NCBI RefSeq assembly: GCF_004361835.1
Contig: NZ_SNWD01000013.1
Location: forward strand, 40,852-104,851
Reading direction: 5' to 3'
Length of the DNA stretch: 64,000 nucleotides
From: Stakelama pacifica
GTDB lineage: Bacteria > Pseudomonadota > Alphaproteobacteria > Sphingomonadales > Sphingomonadaceae
Position 1 is the first letter of the stretch, and every line of letters starts with the position of its first letter. Both the position numbers and the translations under genes were made by a program. The notes under the pieces were generated by a model. The model saw nothing but the letters and a program-made list of their open reading frames with translations. It made no database searches and was not told where the DNA came from. Of this stretch, positions 28,446 to 36,516 are shown piece after piece.

Positions 28446-28951
28446 TGATCGACTATCGCGATGCGGTGCTCGATGACGGGCCGGAACTGTCGCGGCTCGC
28501 CGCGCGCAGCTTCACCGAAACCTTCGGCACGCTCTATCCCGCGTCCGACCTTAACGCATTCCTGACCGAGACGTTCGGCCGCGGCCTGCCCTCGCATCTG
28601 CGCGATCCCGCCTATCGCGTCCGCCTCGCCATCGAGGAAGGGAGCATGGTCGGCTTTGCCAAGATCGGGCCGGTGCTGTTTCCCGGCGACTGGGGCGCGA
28701 CTACGATCGAATTGCACCAGCTCTATGTGCTCGGCGGCTGGCAGGGCGAAGGCGTCGGCCCCGCGCTGATGGAGTGGGCGATCGATAGCGCGCGCGATGC
28801 GGGCAAGGACCGGATGGTGCTGAGCGTCTATGTCGACAATATCCGCGCCCAGCGTTTTTACGCCCGCTATGGCTTTGAAGAGATTGGTGCCTATGAATTT
28901 CGGGTCGGGGAAACCATTGATGACGACCGCATCTGGAGCCTGTCGCTGTGA
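28445..28951 (+). CDS. GNAT-family N-acetyltransferase
   Basis: A 168-residue acetyl-CoA-dependent acyltransferase of unknown substrate. The GNAT core is visible: substrate loop region TIELHQLYVLGGWQGEGVGPALMEWAI, where QGEGVG is the pyrophosphate-binding Q/RxxGxG/A motif, and the C-terminal VYVDNIRAQRFYARYGFEEIG. The ATG at 28445 overlaps the midA stop by one base (TGATG). Its own stop overlaps pgeF as GTGA, so the three genes are coupled. The N-terminal MIDYRDA is typical of this family. Confidence 0.9.
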   Translation: MIDYRDAVLDDGPELSRLAARSFTETFGTLYPASDLNAFLTETFGRGLPSHLRDPAYRVRLAIEEGSMVGFAKIGPVLFPGDWGATTIELHQLYVLGGWQGEGVGPALMEWAIDSARDAGKDRMVLSVYVDNIRAQRFYARYGFEEIGAYEFRVGETIDDDRIWSLSL

Positions 28952-29712
28952 ATAGTGATGTAGAGGTTATTCGCGCCGGTGCATTAATGGGCGTCACGCA
29001 CGGCTTTCTGGGGCGGCGCGGCGGCGTTTCGACCGGCGTTCATGCGGGACTGAATGTCGGCAAGGGGTCGAAGGATGATGCAGAGGCGGTCGAGCGCAAC
29101 CGCCGGATCGCGACCGATGCGGTATTACCGGGCGCGACGCTGATTACCGCCTATCAGATTCATTCGGCCGATGCCGTGACGCTGCGCGGCGATGCAGACC
29201 CCGCCTTTCGTCCGGAGGCCGATGCGCTGGTCACCGACCGGCCCGGTCTGGCGCTTGGCATTCTGACCGCCGATTGCGCTCCGGTGCTGCTCGCCGATCG
29301 CAAGGCGGGCGTCGTCGCCGCCGCCCATGCCGGATGGAAGGGCGCGCTTGCCGGGATCACCGATTCGACGCTGTTTGCGATGGAGGCGCTCGGTGCCCGG
29401 CGCGAGCATATCCACGCGGCGATCGGGCCGTGCATCGCGCGGGCAAGCTATGAGGTGGACGAAGCGTTCGTCGCGCGCTTCACCGATGATGATCCGGAAA
29501 ATGAGCGCTTCTTTTCCGCCGGAAAACCCGGCCATGCGCAGTTCGATCTGGAAGGTTATGTCGCCGCGCGGCTGGCCGCGGCTGGTGTCGGACGGGTCGA
29601 TGCGCTGGGGCTGGATACCTATGCCGATCCCGACCGTTTCTTCTCCTATCGCCGCGCGACCCATCAGCGCGAACCGGATTACGGACGGCAAATCGCGATC
29701 ATCGGGCTATAA
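28948..29712 (+). CDS. pgeF: Purine nucleoside phosphorylase / peptidoglycan editing factor (YfiH family)
   Basis: A multi-copper-oxidase-like (laccase-domain) protein. E. coli YfiH corrects mis-inserted Ser in muropeptides, and related proteins phosphorolyse adenosine or inosine. Family residues are present: QIHSAD with the His ligand, LGILTADCAPVLLAD with the catalytic Cys, AAHAGWKGALAGI with the second His, and IGPCIARASYEV. The 254 residues are of normal length. I used the GTG at 28948, which has GGAG 9 bases upstream and overlaps the acetyltransferase stop as GTGA. An ATG at codon 14 would cut into the fold. Confidence 0.94.
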   Translation: MNSDVEVIRAGALMGVTHGFLGRRGGVSTGVHAGLNVGKGSKDDAEAVERNRRIATDAVLPGATLITAYQIHSADAVTLRGDADPAFRPEADALVTDRPGLALGILTADCAPVLLADRKAGVVAAAHAGWKGALAGITDSTLFAMEALGARREHIHAAIGPCIARASYEVDEAFVARFTDDDPENERFFSAGKPGHAQFDLEGYVAARLAAAGVGRVDALGLDTYADPDRFFSYRRATHQREPDYGRQIAIIGL

Positions 29713-29815
29713 GGCGCAACGCTGCGCTGGCGGCAACTGGTTTCGCTTGTTACGACCTTCCGCAATCGGCTTCGCGAAGATGGATCGCGCGCCACCCAAT
29801 TGCAGGAGAGTATCC

Positions 29816-31126
29816 ATGACGAAGGAAACCGAAGCCGACATGACCGGCATCACGCCGCGCCGCCGGCCCAAGCCCGATGTCGAGGAAATCGGCGGTCGCA
29901 AGCTGAAGCCATCGACGCTGATGATGGGCCACGGCTTTGACCCCGCTTTGTCCGAAGGATCGCTGAAACAGCCGATCTTCGCCACCTCGACCTTCGTTTT
30001 TCCCAATGCGGCTGCGGGCAAGCGTCACTTCGAAGGGATTACCGGAAAGCGGCCCGGCGGTGCAGAAGGGCTGGTCTATTCGCGCTTCAACGGTCCCAAT
30101 CAGGAGATTCTGGAGGATCGTCTGGGCGTGTGGGAAGATGCCGAGGAGGCGCTCGCCTTCTCCTCCGGCATGTCGGCGATCGCGACGCTCTTCCTCGCCT
30201 TTTGCAGCCCCGGCGACACGATCATCCATTCCGGCCCGCTTTATGCCGCGACCGAAACGCTGATCGCGCGCATTCTGGGCAAATTCGGGGTGAAGTTCCT
30301 CGACTTCCCCGCCGATGCGAGCCCCGAAGAGATTGAGGCAGTGCTGCGCAAGGCCGGCGACAGCCGGGTCGCGATGATTTATCTCGAAAGCCCGGCCAAT
30401 CCGACCAATGCGCTGGTCGATATCGAAGCGGTGGCGCGGCTTCGCGACGAAGTGTTCGCCGATGCCGAGGAAAAACCGCCGATCGCGATCGACAACACCT
30501 TCCTCGGACCGCTCTGGCAGAAGCCGCTGCTCCATGGTGCCGATATGGTGGTGTACAGCCTGACCAAATATGCGGGCGGCCATTCGGATCTGGTCGCGGG
30601 CGGTGTGCTCGGCACGCGCAAGCATATGGACGTGGTCCGCGCGATGCGGAACACGATCGGCACGATCTGCGATCCCAATACCGCATGGATGCTGTGCCGC
30701 AGCCTCGAAACGCTCGAACTGCGCATGAGCCGCGCGGGCGAAAATGCGGCGAAGGTGTGCGAATTCCTGAAGGATCATCCGAAGGTCGAAAAGGTCGGCT
30801 ATCTCGGCTTTCTGAAGGATGATGCGCAGTATGACATCTACGAGCGCCATTGTTCGGGCGCGGGTTCGACCTTCTCGCTCTACCTGAAGGGCGGCGAGCG
30901 AGAGAGCTTCGCGTTTCTCGACGCGCTGCGGATCGCGAAGCTGGCGGTCAGCCTTGGCGGCACCGAAACATTGGCCAGCTGCCCGGCTGCGATGACGCAT
31001 ATCTCGGTGCCCGACGAGCGTAAAAAGGCGCTGCGCATCACCGATAATCTGGTGCGCATTTCGGTCGGGGTGGAGGATGCCGACGACCTGATCGCCGACT
31101 TCGACGCCGCACTGAACGCGATTTAA
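29816..31126 (+). CDS. Cystathionine gamma-synthase-family PLP enzyme
   Basis: A Cys/Met-metabolism PLP enzyme of 436 residues, most like methionine gamma-lyase or cystathionine gamma-synthase-like enzymes; specificity cannot be fixed from the sequence. Motifs: VYSRFNGPNQEILEDRLGVWEDAEEALAFSSGMSAIATL (phosphate-binding SGM), ESPANPTNALVDI, the Asp of AIDNTFLGPLWQKPLLHGADMVVYS, the PLP-Lys in SLTKYAGGHSDLVAGGVLG, and RISVGVEDADDLIADFDAAL. The first 35 residues are a Lys/Arg/Glu-rich extension. The start ATG at 29816 has CAGGAGAG about 7 bases upstream. A long upstream frame continuing to 29327 is the reverse of pgeF and not part of the gene. Confidence 0.95.
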   Translation: MTKETEADMTGITPRRRPKPDVEEIGGRKLKPSTLMMGHGFDPALSEGSLKQPIFATSTFVFPNAAAGKRHFEGITGKRPGGAEGLVYSRFNGPNQEILEDRLGVWEDAEEALAFSSGMSAIATLFLAFCSPGDTIIHSGPLYAATETLIARILGKFGVKFLDFPADASPEEIEAVLRKAGDSRVAMIYLESPANPTNALVDIEAVARLRDEVFADAEEKPPIAIDNTFLGPLWQKPLLHGADMVVYSLTKYAGGHSDLVAGGVLGTRKHMDVVRAMRNTIGTICDPNTAWMLCRSLETLELRMSRAGENAAKVCEFLKDHPKVEKVGYLGFLKDDAQYDIYERHCSGAGSTFSLYLKGGERESFAFLDALRIAKLAVSLGGTETLASCPAAMTHISVPDERKKALRITDNLVRISVGVEDADDLIADFDAALNAI

Positions 31127-31132
31127 GGCGCA

Positions 31133-31164
31133 AGGGGCGCGGGCAAAGCGCTCGCGTCCCTTTT
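31133..31164 (+). terminator. Intrinsic terminator after the PLP enzyme gene
   Basis: A 12-bp stem with two G.T wobble pairs (31133-31144 with 31150-31161, loop AAAGC) is followed by TTT; together with the last stem base there are four T residues. It begins 6 bp after the stop codon. Weak T-run but well placed. The remainder of the gap to 31311 shows only a possible repeat remnant (GAATGTCCGC at 31247-31256). Confidence 0.72.
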
Positions 31165-31311
31165 CGATGCTCGACGGACATACGCCGAGGTTGATCGGAT
31201 CGCCGAGCAGGACGCGTGGGGCGGGCGTAAAAGTCCAGAACTCAAAGAATGTCCGCTATCGGAAAGCGAGTAAGGCCGCTTGAATTTCCGAGATTGGGCG
31301 GAAATCGAACG

Positions 31312-31803
31312 TTAGGAACAGCCCAGATTTTCGACCGTCCTGTCCTGACGAATGATGAAGCGGCCGCATCCATACCCTGTTGCACCCGTTACTGTGGAAA
31401 CGGTGTATGCCACTCCAGTGTGTAGTGGCTTGGGCGCGACCGACGGGGCACGCTGACCGGCCATGTCGGCTGGCACTCCTCCATTGTCATAGACGTGCGC
31501 TCGCCCCTTGAGCGTGTATCCGTAGGCGATGGGAAAATGGTTTTTGCAGCCGTCGTCATGTGAGATGGACTGCCTCAAGAATGTTCCCGTCCTCACCAAA
31601 TCCTCGTCATCCCCCGAAGCAGCGGTGGCCCGCACCGAGTCGTCGTCCGCAGTAACCGACACTACACGAACACAGTCGGCAAACCACTGCGGATTGGCGT
31701 CGAAGATCAGTCGGCCATGCGACATGCTGACAGTGACATCATAGACATAGGAGCAGCTACACAGCATCAACGTCACGACGGGTAGGATAGCGGCTCGCAT
31801 CAT
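31312..31803 (-). CDS. Putative lipoprotein, unknown function
   Basis: A 163-residue protein from the double ATG at 31803/31800. The N-terminus MMRAAILPVVTLMLCSCS is a lipoprotein-like signal with Leu-Cys-Ser-Cys as a plausible lipobox, acylated Cys at about residue 17. The mature part has Cys residues in DCVRVV, DGCKNHF, YGCGRF and NLGCS, suggesting disulphides. No family is recognised. There is no clear ribosome-binding site. The region is noticeably less G+C-rich than its neighbours (one hand-counted line about 53%). It is flanked by two copies of GAATGTCCGC (31247-31256 and 31828-31837). Confidence 0.6.
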   Translation of the reverse strand: MMRAAILPVVTLMLCSCSYVYDVTVSMSHGRLIFDANPQWFADCVRVVSVTADDDSVRATAASGDDEDLVRTGTFLRQSISHDDGCKNHFPIAYGYTLKGRAHVYDNGGVPADMAGQRAPSVAPKPLHTGVAYTVSTVTGATGYGCGRFIIRQDRTVENLGCS

Positions 31804-31976
31804 CGAGCACAGAATGCTGCTTATTGCGAATGTCCGCAATGGGGTCGATACGGGGCAGTCTGGATTTCATTTGTCAGGCAGGAAAAGCAGACGCTTCGGA
31901 ATCTGCCCAAGCTGACTGACATTTTCCCCGGAACGGTGCCAAAATACCTCTCGGCTAAGCTCCCACAACCCCGTCC

Positions 31977-32987
31977 TCAAATCAGATAGGCGTCGAACGC
32001 AGCGAGCGTTTCGCGAGCGGACAGTCCCTGCCCCATGCCGATCAGCCCTGCGACCAGCAGCAGGTGGAGCGGCAGGTCGCGATAGACGGCGATGCCCGCT
32101 TCTGTCAGCCGCTTCGACCCGGCATAGGGGATGGGGACGTTGGGCGACGGCACCGAACATACGCCGATCATCAGGTCGGGCCGCCGCTCGTGCAACGCGA
32201 CAAGAGAGCTTTCCGTGCGGGCCGAACTCGCCGTGCCGCTATGATAGCCCTCGACCAGCAGCAGGCCGCCCTGCGGCAGCGAATCATAGATCCGCATGTC
32301 GATGCCGGGAAATACCAGAGCCGCCGCGACCTTGCGCTTCGCCTGCGCCAATCCATCCGCCGTAATGTCGCGAGGGATGCTGTCCCATGCGATCCGGGTG
32401 AAGAGCGAGCTGGCCTCCGCCACCGAATTGGTGACGTGCGGCAGATCGGCATAGACTTGTCGAAAATATGCCTCGTCAAAGCGCGGCGGCACGAGGTCCG
32501 TCGCCGGAATAACGCCCAGCCCGTCGCAATCCGCGTCGTAAAAGGCGGTATAGACGCCCGCCTTCAGCGTCGCCTCAGCGGCGGCGCGGAGCGCGGCGCG
32601 CAGATTGGCATCTGCGTCCGATGCCTCATGATTGGGCGGGTAAAAGGCCCCGGTCAGGCAGATTTTGACATCGCGCCCCTGAAACAACAGCGCCAGAAAC
32701 GCCGCGCTGAAATGCAGCGTGTCGGTGCCATGCGTCAGGACGATCGAATCATGCCCGTCGACGATGCAGCGCTCTATACAATCAGCGAAGGTCATCCAGT
32801 CCTCCGCCTCGAACTCGCTCGATTCGCTGTTGGTGGCGGCGATGATGTCCGCCGCTACGCCGACTTCTGCCGCCATCGCGGTCAGCCGGCCGTGCAACAC
32901 CGCGCTGCTATCGTCGATCGCAATCGCTTCGCTGCCGCGCAGTGACCCGATCGTGCCGCCGGTGGTGATAACCGCAACGCGCTTCAT
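31977..32987 (-). CDS. L-asparaginase family protein (type I/II fold)
   Basis: Hydrolyses asparagine to aspartate and ammonia; 336 residues without a signal peptide, so probably cytoplasmic. Both catalytic Thr motifs are present: TTGGTIGSL near residue 10 (first triad) and LTHGTDTLHFSAAFL at about residue 85 (second triad, GTDT). Substrate contacts of the NSES type appear as NSESSEFEAEDWM. The C-terminal GMGQGLSARETLAAFDAYLI is unusually short compared with many family members. The start overlaps the OsmC stop as ATGA, so they are coupled at the end of the mipZ-to-asparaginase run. Confidence 0.94.
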   Translation of the reverse strand: MKRVAVITTGGTIGSLRGSEAIAIDDSSAVLHGRLTAMAAEVGVAADIIAATNSESSEFEAEDWMTFADCIERCIVDGHDSIVLTHGTDTLHFSAAFLALLFQGRDVKICLTGAFYPPNHEASDADANLRAALRAAAEATLKAGVYTAFYDADCDGLGVIPATDLVPPRFDEAYFRQVYADLPHVTNSVAEASSLFTRIAWDSIPRDITADGLAQAKRKVAAALVFPGIDMRIYDSLPQGGLLLVEGYHSGTASSARTESSLVALHERRPDLMIGVCSVPSPNVPIPYAGSKRLTEAGIAVYRDLPLHLLLVAGLIGMGQGLSARETLAAFDAYLI

Positions 32988-33442
32988 GCGTCCCGCTCAG
33001 CAAAGACGGTATGGACATGCAGCGTGCCGGTCAGCGTGCGGTGCACCGGGCATTTATCGGCGATCGAAAGCATCCGTTCGCGCTGCGCATCGGTCAGATC
33101 GCCTTCGATCATGATTCGGCGAAATATCGCCTCGATCTTCGCTTCCGGTCCCTCGCAATGGTCGCAATCCTTTGCATGGTTGCGGTCATGGCGCAGGCGG
33201 ATCTGCACCGATTGCATCGGTATCCCCTCACGCTCTGCCACCATCTTCATCGTCATGACGGTGCAGGAGCCAAGCGCGGCGAGCAGCAGGTCATAGGGCC
33301 CCGGCCCGATATCACTGCCGCCGACCGACACCGGTTCATCGGCGACCCAGCGATGCGTGTGCGTGGAAAGTTCGGTCGCGAAGGTATCGAGGCCGCTTCG
33401 CGCCACGACCTCGCCCGGCGCGATGGAAGTATCGTCGATCAT
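32984..33442 (-). CDS. OsmC-family peroxide-reducing protein
   Basis: A 152-residue OsmC/Ohr-fold protein, likely a thiol peroxidase against organic hydroperoxides. The two active-site cysteines are visible: LGSCTVMTMKM (about residue 60) and DKCPVHRTL (about residue 131). The RHDRNHAKDCDHCEGP insert is Cys/His-rich and not part of every OsmC; it could bind metal, but this is a guess. It lies 9 bp after the exonuclease gene and overlaps the asparaginase start as ATGA. Confidence 0.92.
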   Translation of the reverse strand: MIDDTSIAPGEVVARSGLDTFATELSTHTHRWVADEPVSVGGSDIGPGPYDLLLAALGSCTVMTMKMVAEREGIPMQSVQIRLRHDRNHAKDCDHCEGPEAKIEAIFRRIMIEGDLTDAQRERMLSIADKCPVHRTLTGTLHVHTVFAERDA

Positions 33443-33451
33443 TACCCGCCC

Positions 33452-34207
33452 CTATAGCAGCAGCCAGTCCTCGGCAGAGCGGCCGACATAGCCGCCCTCG
33501 CCCCGCCGCTGCGCCTCCTGTTCGGCCGTATAGCGCACATCGGGATCGCGATCGTGCAGGAAACGGGCGAGCGATTCATCGTCGATCTCGTTCCATTCCT
33601 TACCCCGATCCGGGCCGACGCGAACGCGCGGGAGCAGACCGGGCAGGTTCGACCATTCGATCAGCTGCGCGATGCTCGCTTCGTTCAGCATGTCGCGCAA
33701 ATGGTGTGCGGTGACATAAGCGTCGGGAAAGGCGCGATGCACCGGCAGGCCGCGTTCATGGATCAGCCCGTCGGGCCGCCGCCAGTAACGCAGCATCTGG
33801 TTGGAAAAGCTGGGCGAATCGGGCCAGAGCCGCATCGCGCACTTCCACGTGCAGATCCAGTCGGCGCCTCTGGTCAGCGGTGCCGTGCAGAATTGCTGCT
33901 CGAAATCGGCGCGGTGCGCTGCAAGCGCGACCCGGCGCGGCCAGGGATCAAGCACCTGCCGAGCGACATCATGCCAATAGGGCGCATCGGCGACCTGTTC
34001 GTCGAGAATATGGTGCACCGCCTGAGTCACTGGCGGGATGGGGCGTCCCGGATTGACGAGGATGCCGCCATGTTCGTCGGTCAGTTCCCAGCGCCCCGAG
34101 CTGCCGAGCGCCACGTCCTGCCAGCCGATTTCGCAAACGCCATGCGCCGGGGGAGCCGACCCGGTGGTTTCCAGGTCGATGACTCGAATGATACGGTCAG
34201 AAGCCAT
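33452..34207 (-). CDS. DEDDh 3'-5' exonuclease (exonuclease X / DnaQ-like)
   Basis: A 251-residue exonuclease with the three Exo motifs: Exo I IRVIDLETTGSAP (residues about 8-20, with Asp and Glu ligands), Exo II in LAAHRADFEQQF (about 96-107, with Asp) and Exo III HRAFPDAYVTAHHL (about 160-173, His and Asp). A C-terminal segment of about 70 residues (GPDRGKEWNEIDDESLARFLHDRDPDVRYTAEQE) follows and resembles a domain found on some exonuclease X-like proteins. It could act in DNA repair; substrate specificity is unknown. It is 54 bp downstream of the AAA ATPase gene. Confidence 0.9.
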   Translation of the reverse strand: MASDRIIRVIDLETTGSAPPAHGVCEIGWQDVALGSSGRWELTDEHGGILVNPGRPIPPVTQAVHHILDEQVADAPYWHDVARQVLDPWPRRVALAAHRADFEQQFCTAPLTRGADWICTWKCAMRLWPDSPSFSNQMLRYWRRPDGLIHERGLPVHRAFPDAYVTAHHLRDMLNEASIAQLIEWSNLPGLLPRVRVGPDRGKEWNEIDDESLARFLHDRDPDVRYTAEQEAQRRGEGGYVGRSAEDWLLL

Positions 34208-34261
34208 GCGCCCTAAGTGGCGGCTTGGCGCGACGATTGCCAGTCCTGTTTTCGCGAAAGG

Positions 34262-34810
34262 TTAAGCGAACAGCCGGTCGAGTACGAAATCGGCGCGGCC
34301 GGCTATATCGGTTTTGGGAAGTTCGACCAGCGTATAGCCAAGCGCGGGATAGGCGCGGGCAAGCCGGTCATATTCGCTCCGCGCCTCAGCGAAGCCATGC
34401 TGCCTTTGCGCATCGCTTTCGAACAGTTCGGGCCATGGCGGGGCGAAGAACACCTCACGCCGATACTGCCGCACCGGCCCCGGCAACGGCTCGATAGGGC
34501 TATCCGTCAGATGGCAGAAAAAAGCCGCAGCATCGACAAGCCCGCGATCGAAAAAGACCGGCCCGGATAATTTCGCAGCATAAGCGAAGTCCGCATGCGC
34601 CATTGCCATAGCGCGCCGGGCAAAGGCGAGCGGTTCGACCCATGGCAGCGCGTTTCCGCCATTTCGCTGCTCCTGCGCAACGATCCGCCGACCCGGCTCT
34701 TCGACAACCGAATGGCCGCGCCGCGCGAGTTCGGCGAGCAAGGTGGATTTCCCGCCGCCCGAACAGCCGGAAAGGACGACGAACCGGGGTTCGCCGTCCT
34801 CCCTTTGCAT
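34262..34810 (-). CDS. AAA_28-type P-loop ATPase
   Basis: A 182-residue P-loop NTPase with Walker A VVLSGCSGGGKSTLLAELARRG (GCSGGGKST at about residues 15-23) followed by GHSVVEEPGRRIVAQEQ, the hallmark of the AAA_28/NadR-like group that includes predicted kinases. The second conserved block is VFFDRGLVDAAAFF. It may phosphorylate a small molecule, but the substrate is unknown. The ATG at 34810 overlaps the phosphomutase stop (TGATG). In-frame upstream sequence only reads back through the end of that gene. Confidence 0.85.
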   Translation of the reverse strand: MQREDGEPRFVVLSGCSGGGKSTLLAELARRGHSVVEEPGRRIVAQEQRNGGNALPWVEPLAFARRAMAMAHADFAYAAKLSGPVFFDRGLVDAAAFFCHLTDSPIEPLPGPVRQYRREVFFAPPWPELFESDAQRQHGFAEARSEYDRLARAYPALGYTLVELPKTDIAGRADFVLDRLFA

Positions 34811-36195
34811 CAATGTGCGGCCTGCGGCCCGCGCTCTACGCCGCTCTTCGCAAGCTGATCGTCGATCTGCGCGACAAGGCGATCGAGCCCGTCGGCGCTT
34901 TTCGATTCGGCCCGCGCGACGAGCACATCCTGTGTGTTCGATGCACGCAGCAGCCACCAGCCGTCGTCGGTGTTCACCCGTGCGCCATCGGTGCGATTGA
35001 CGTCCGAGCCGTCCGCTTCCAGCCGGTCGAGCACTTCATCGACGATCGCGAATTTGCGGCTCTCATCGACCTGAAAACGCATTTCCGGCGTGTTGATCAT
35101 GTCGGGCATTTCGCTGCGAATCTGCGTCATCGATTTGCCGATCATATGCACTGCACGGATCAGCTGAACCGCAGCATATTGGGCATCGTCAAAGCCGTAA
35201 TAATCATGCGCGAAGAAGATATGGCCGCTCATTTCGCCAGCCAGAGGCGCGCCCGTTTCCTTCATCTTCGTCTTGATAAGGCTGTGGCCGGTTTTCCACA
35301 TCAGCGGTTCGCCGCCCAGTTCTGCAATCCGGTCGTAGAGCATCTGCGATGCCTTCACATCCGCAATGATCGTCGCACCGGGCACTTCGCGAAGCACAGG
35401 TACCGCCAGAATGGACAGAAGCTGATCGCCCCAGATTACGCGGCCTTCGCCGTCAATCGCGCCGATGCGGTCGCCATCACCGTCGAAAGCCAGTCCGAAA
35501 TCGAGATTCTTCTCAGCGACGAGACGCTTCAGATCAGCGAGATTCGCCTCGTCAGTAGGATCGGGATGATGGTTGGGAAATTCGCCGTCCACTTCGGTGA
35601 AGAGAAGATGATGCTCACCCGGCAGGAGCTTGACCAGCTTCTCGATAACCGGGCCGGATGCGCCGTTGCCGCAGTCCCAGCCGATGCGATAGTCGCCTCC
35701 GGCATAGCCCGCCATCAGGCGACCGACATAATCGTCGATGATGTCGGCATCCTCGACCGTACCGGTTTCGCCGTCGTCCCAGTCGCCTTCCGCCGACATC
35801 GCACCGATTTTCTGAATATCCTCGCCGAAAAAGGCGCGGTGCTGAAATACCATCTTGAAGCCGTTATAATCGGCGGGATTATGGCTTCCGGTTACCTGAA
35901 TGCCGCCATCGACCTCCAGCACCGCCTCGGCATAATATAGCATCGGGGTGGGGCCGAGCCCGACCCGGACCACATTGATCCCCGACTGACGCAGGCCGTC
36001 GACCAGCGCCGCCTCCATCTGCGGCGACGATGCGCGGCCGTCGCGGCCCACCGCGACGCGCGTGCCGCCCGCGCGGCGAATCAGCGTACCGAAGCTGCGG
36101 CCGATCGCATGGGCATCCTCCGCCGCGAGCGTTTTCCCGACAATGCCGCGAATATCATATTCCCGCAGCGTCGACGGGTCGAAACGATGTGTCAC
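34810..36195 (-). CDS. pgmG: Phosphoglucomutase/phosphomannomutase (PgmG/AlgC type)
   Basis: Interconverts glucose-6-P/glucose-1-P and mannose-6-P/mannose-1-P; supplies precursors of exopolysaccharide and lipid sugar moieties. In Sphingomonas the enzyme called PgmG has this role. Motifs: active-site Ser in TGSHNPADYNGFK, metal loop AFDGDGDRIGAID, sugar-binding GEMSGHIFF and phosphate loop RASNTQD. I set the start at the GTG at 36195 because AGGAGG lies six bases upstream (complement of 36202-36207) and the product then begins THRFDPSTLREYDIRGIVG at the expected family length of about 461. Upstream ATGs at 36213 and 36237 lie upstream of, or inside, that Shine-Dalgarno. The stop overlaps the next gene (TGATG). 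Confidence 0.94.
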   Translation of the reverse strand: MTHRFDPSTLREYDIRGIVGKTLAAEDAHAIGRSFGTLIRRAGGTRVAVGRDGRASSPQMEAALVDGLRQSGINVVRVGLGPTPMLYYAEAVLEVDGGIQVTGSHNPADYNGFKMVFQHRAFFGEDIQKIGAMSAEGDWDDGETGTVEDADIIDDYVGRLMAGYAGGDYRIGWDCGNGASGPVIEKLVKLLPGEHHLLFTEVDGEFPNHHPDPTDEANLADLKRLVAEKNLDFGLAFDGDGDRIGAIDGEGRVIWGDQLLSILAVPVLREVPGATIIADVKASQMLYDRIAELGGEPLMWKTGHSLIKTKMKETGAPLAGEMSGHIFFAHDYYGFDDAQYAAVQLIRAVHMIGKSMTQIRSEMPDMINTPEMRFQVDESRKFAIVDEVLDRLEADGSDVNRTDGARVNTDDGWWLLRASNTQDVLVARAESKSADGLDRLVAQIDDQLAKSGVERGPQAAH

Positions 36196-36248
36196 CTGGT
36201 GCCTCCTAAGCATGATGCCGGTGTCAAATCCCGGCATGTCGCGAAAGT

Positions 36249-36515
36249 TCAATCGGTTAGTTTGCCAATCAACAGATCGCGCGCGGCATTGATCCGGCGC
36301 GTTGCCTCTGCCGATCCACCCCGGTCGGGATGCACTTCGGCGATCAGACGGCGATGCGCGGCGCGGATTTCCTCGCGTCCGGCATTCGACCCCACTCCCA
36401 GGATATGGCGTGCCTTCGTTTCGTCGCCGGGCGGTCTCAGCCTTTCGGCCCTGCCCTTGCGCATCAACATCCACAAAGCCGCCACGATCAGCGCAACGAA
36501 AAGCAGCTTTGCCAT
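36249..36515 (-). CDS. Membrane-anchored J-domain (DnaJ) protein
   Basis: An 88-residue protein with an N-terminal transmembrane helix (about residues 2-20, AKLLFVALIVAALWML) and a C-terminal J domain with the HPD signature in AEVHPDRGG (about 64-70). This topology is like mitochondrial Tim14/Pam18 and bacterial DjlA-type proteins, which recruit DnaK/Hsp70 ATPase to a membrane site. The ATG at 36515 lies one base after the mipZ stop (TGA-T-ATG), so it is very likely co-translated with mipZ. The gap to the phosphomutase is 53 bp. Confidence 0.92.
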   Translation of the reverse strand: MAKLLFVALIVAALWMLMRKGRAERLRPPGDETKARHILGVGSNAGREEIRAAHRRLIAEVHPDRGGSAEATRRINAARDLLIGKLTD

Positions 36516-36516
36516 A

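Noticed and set aside
29713..29815. Possible SAM-type riboswitch before the PLP enzyme gene
   Set aside because: The leader is only about 100 bases and I could not find the conserved core or paired elements of SAM-I, SAM-II or SAH riboswitches.
31867..32160. Minus-strand 97-codon frame at the end of the asparaginase gene
   Set aside because: It overlaps the asparaginase in another frame, has an Arg/Ala-rich composition and no ribosome-binding site or family.
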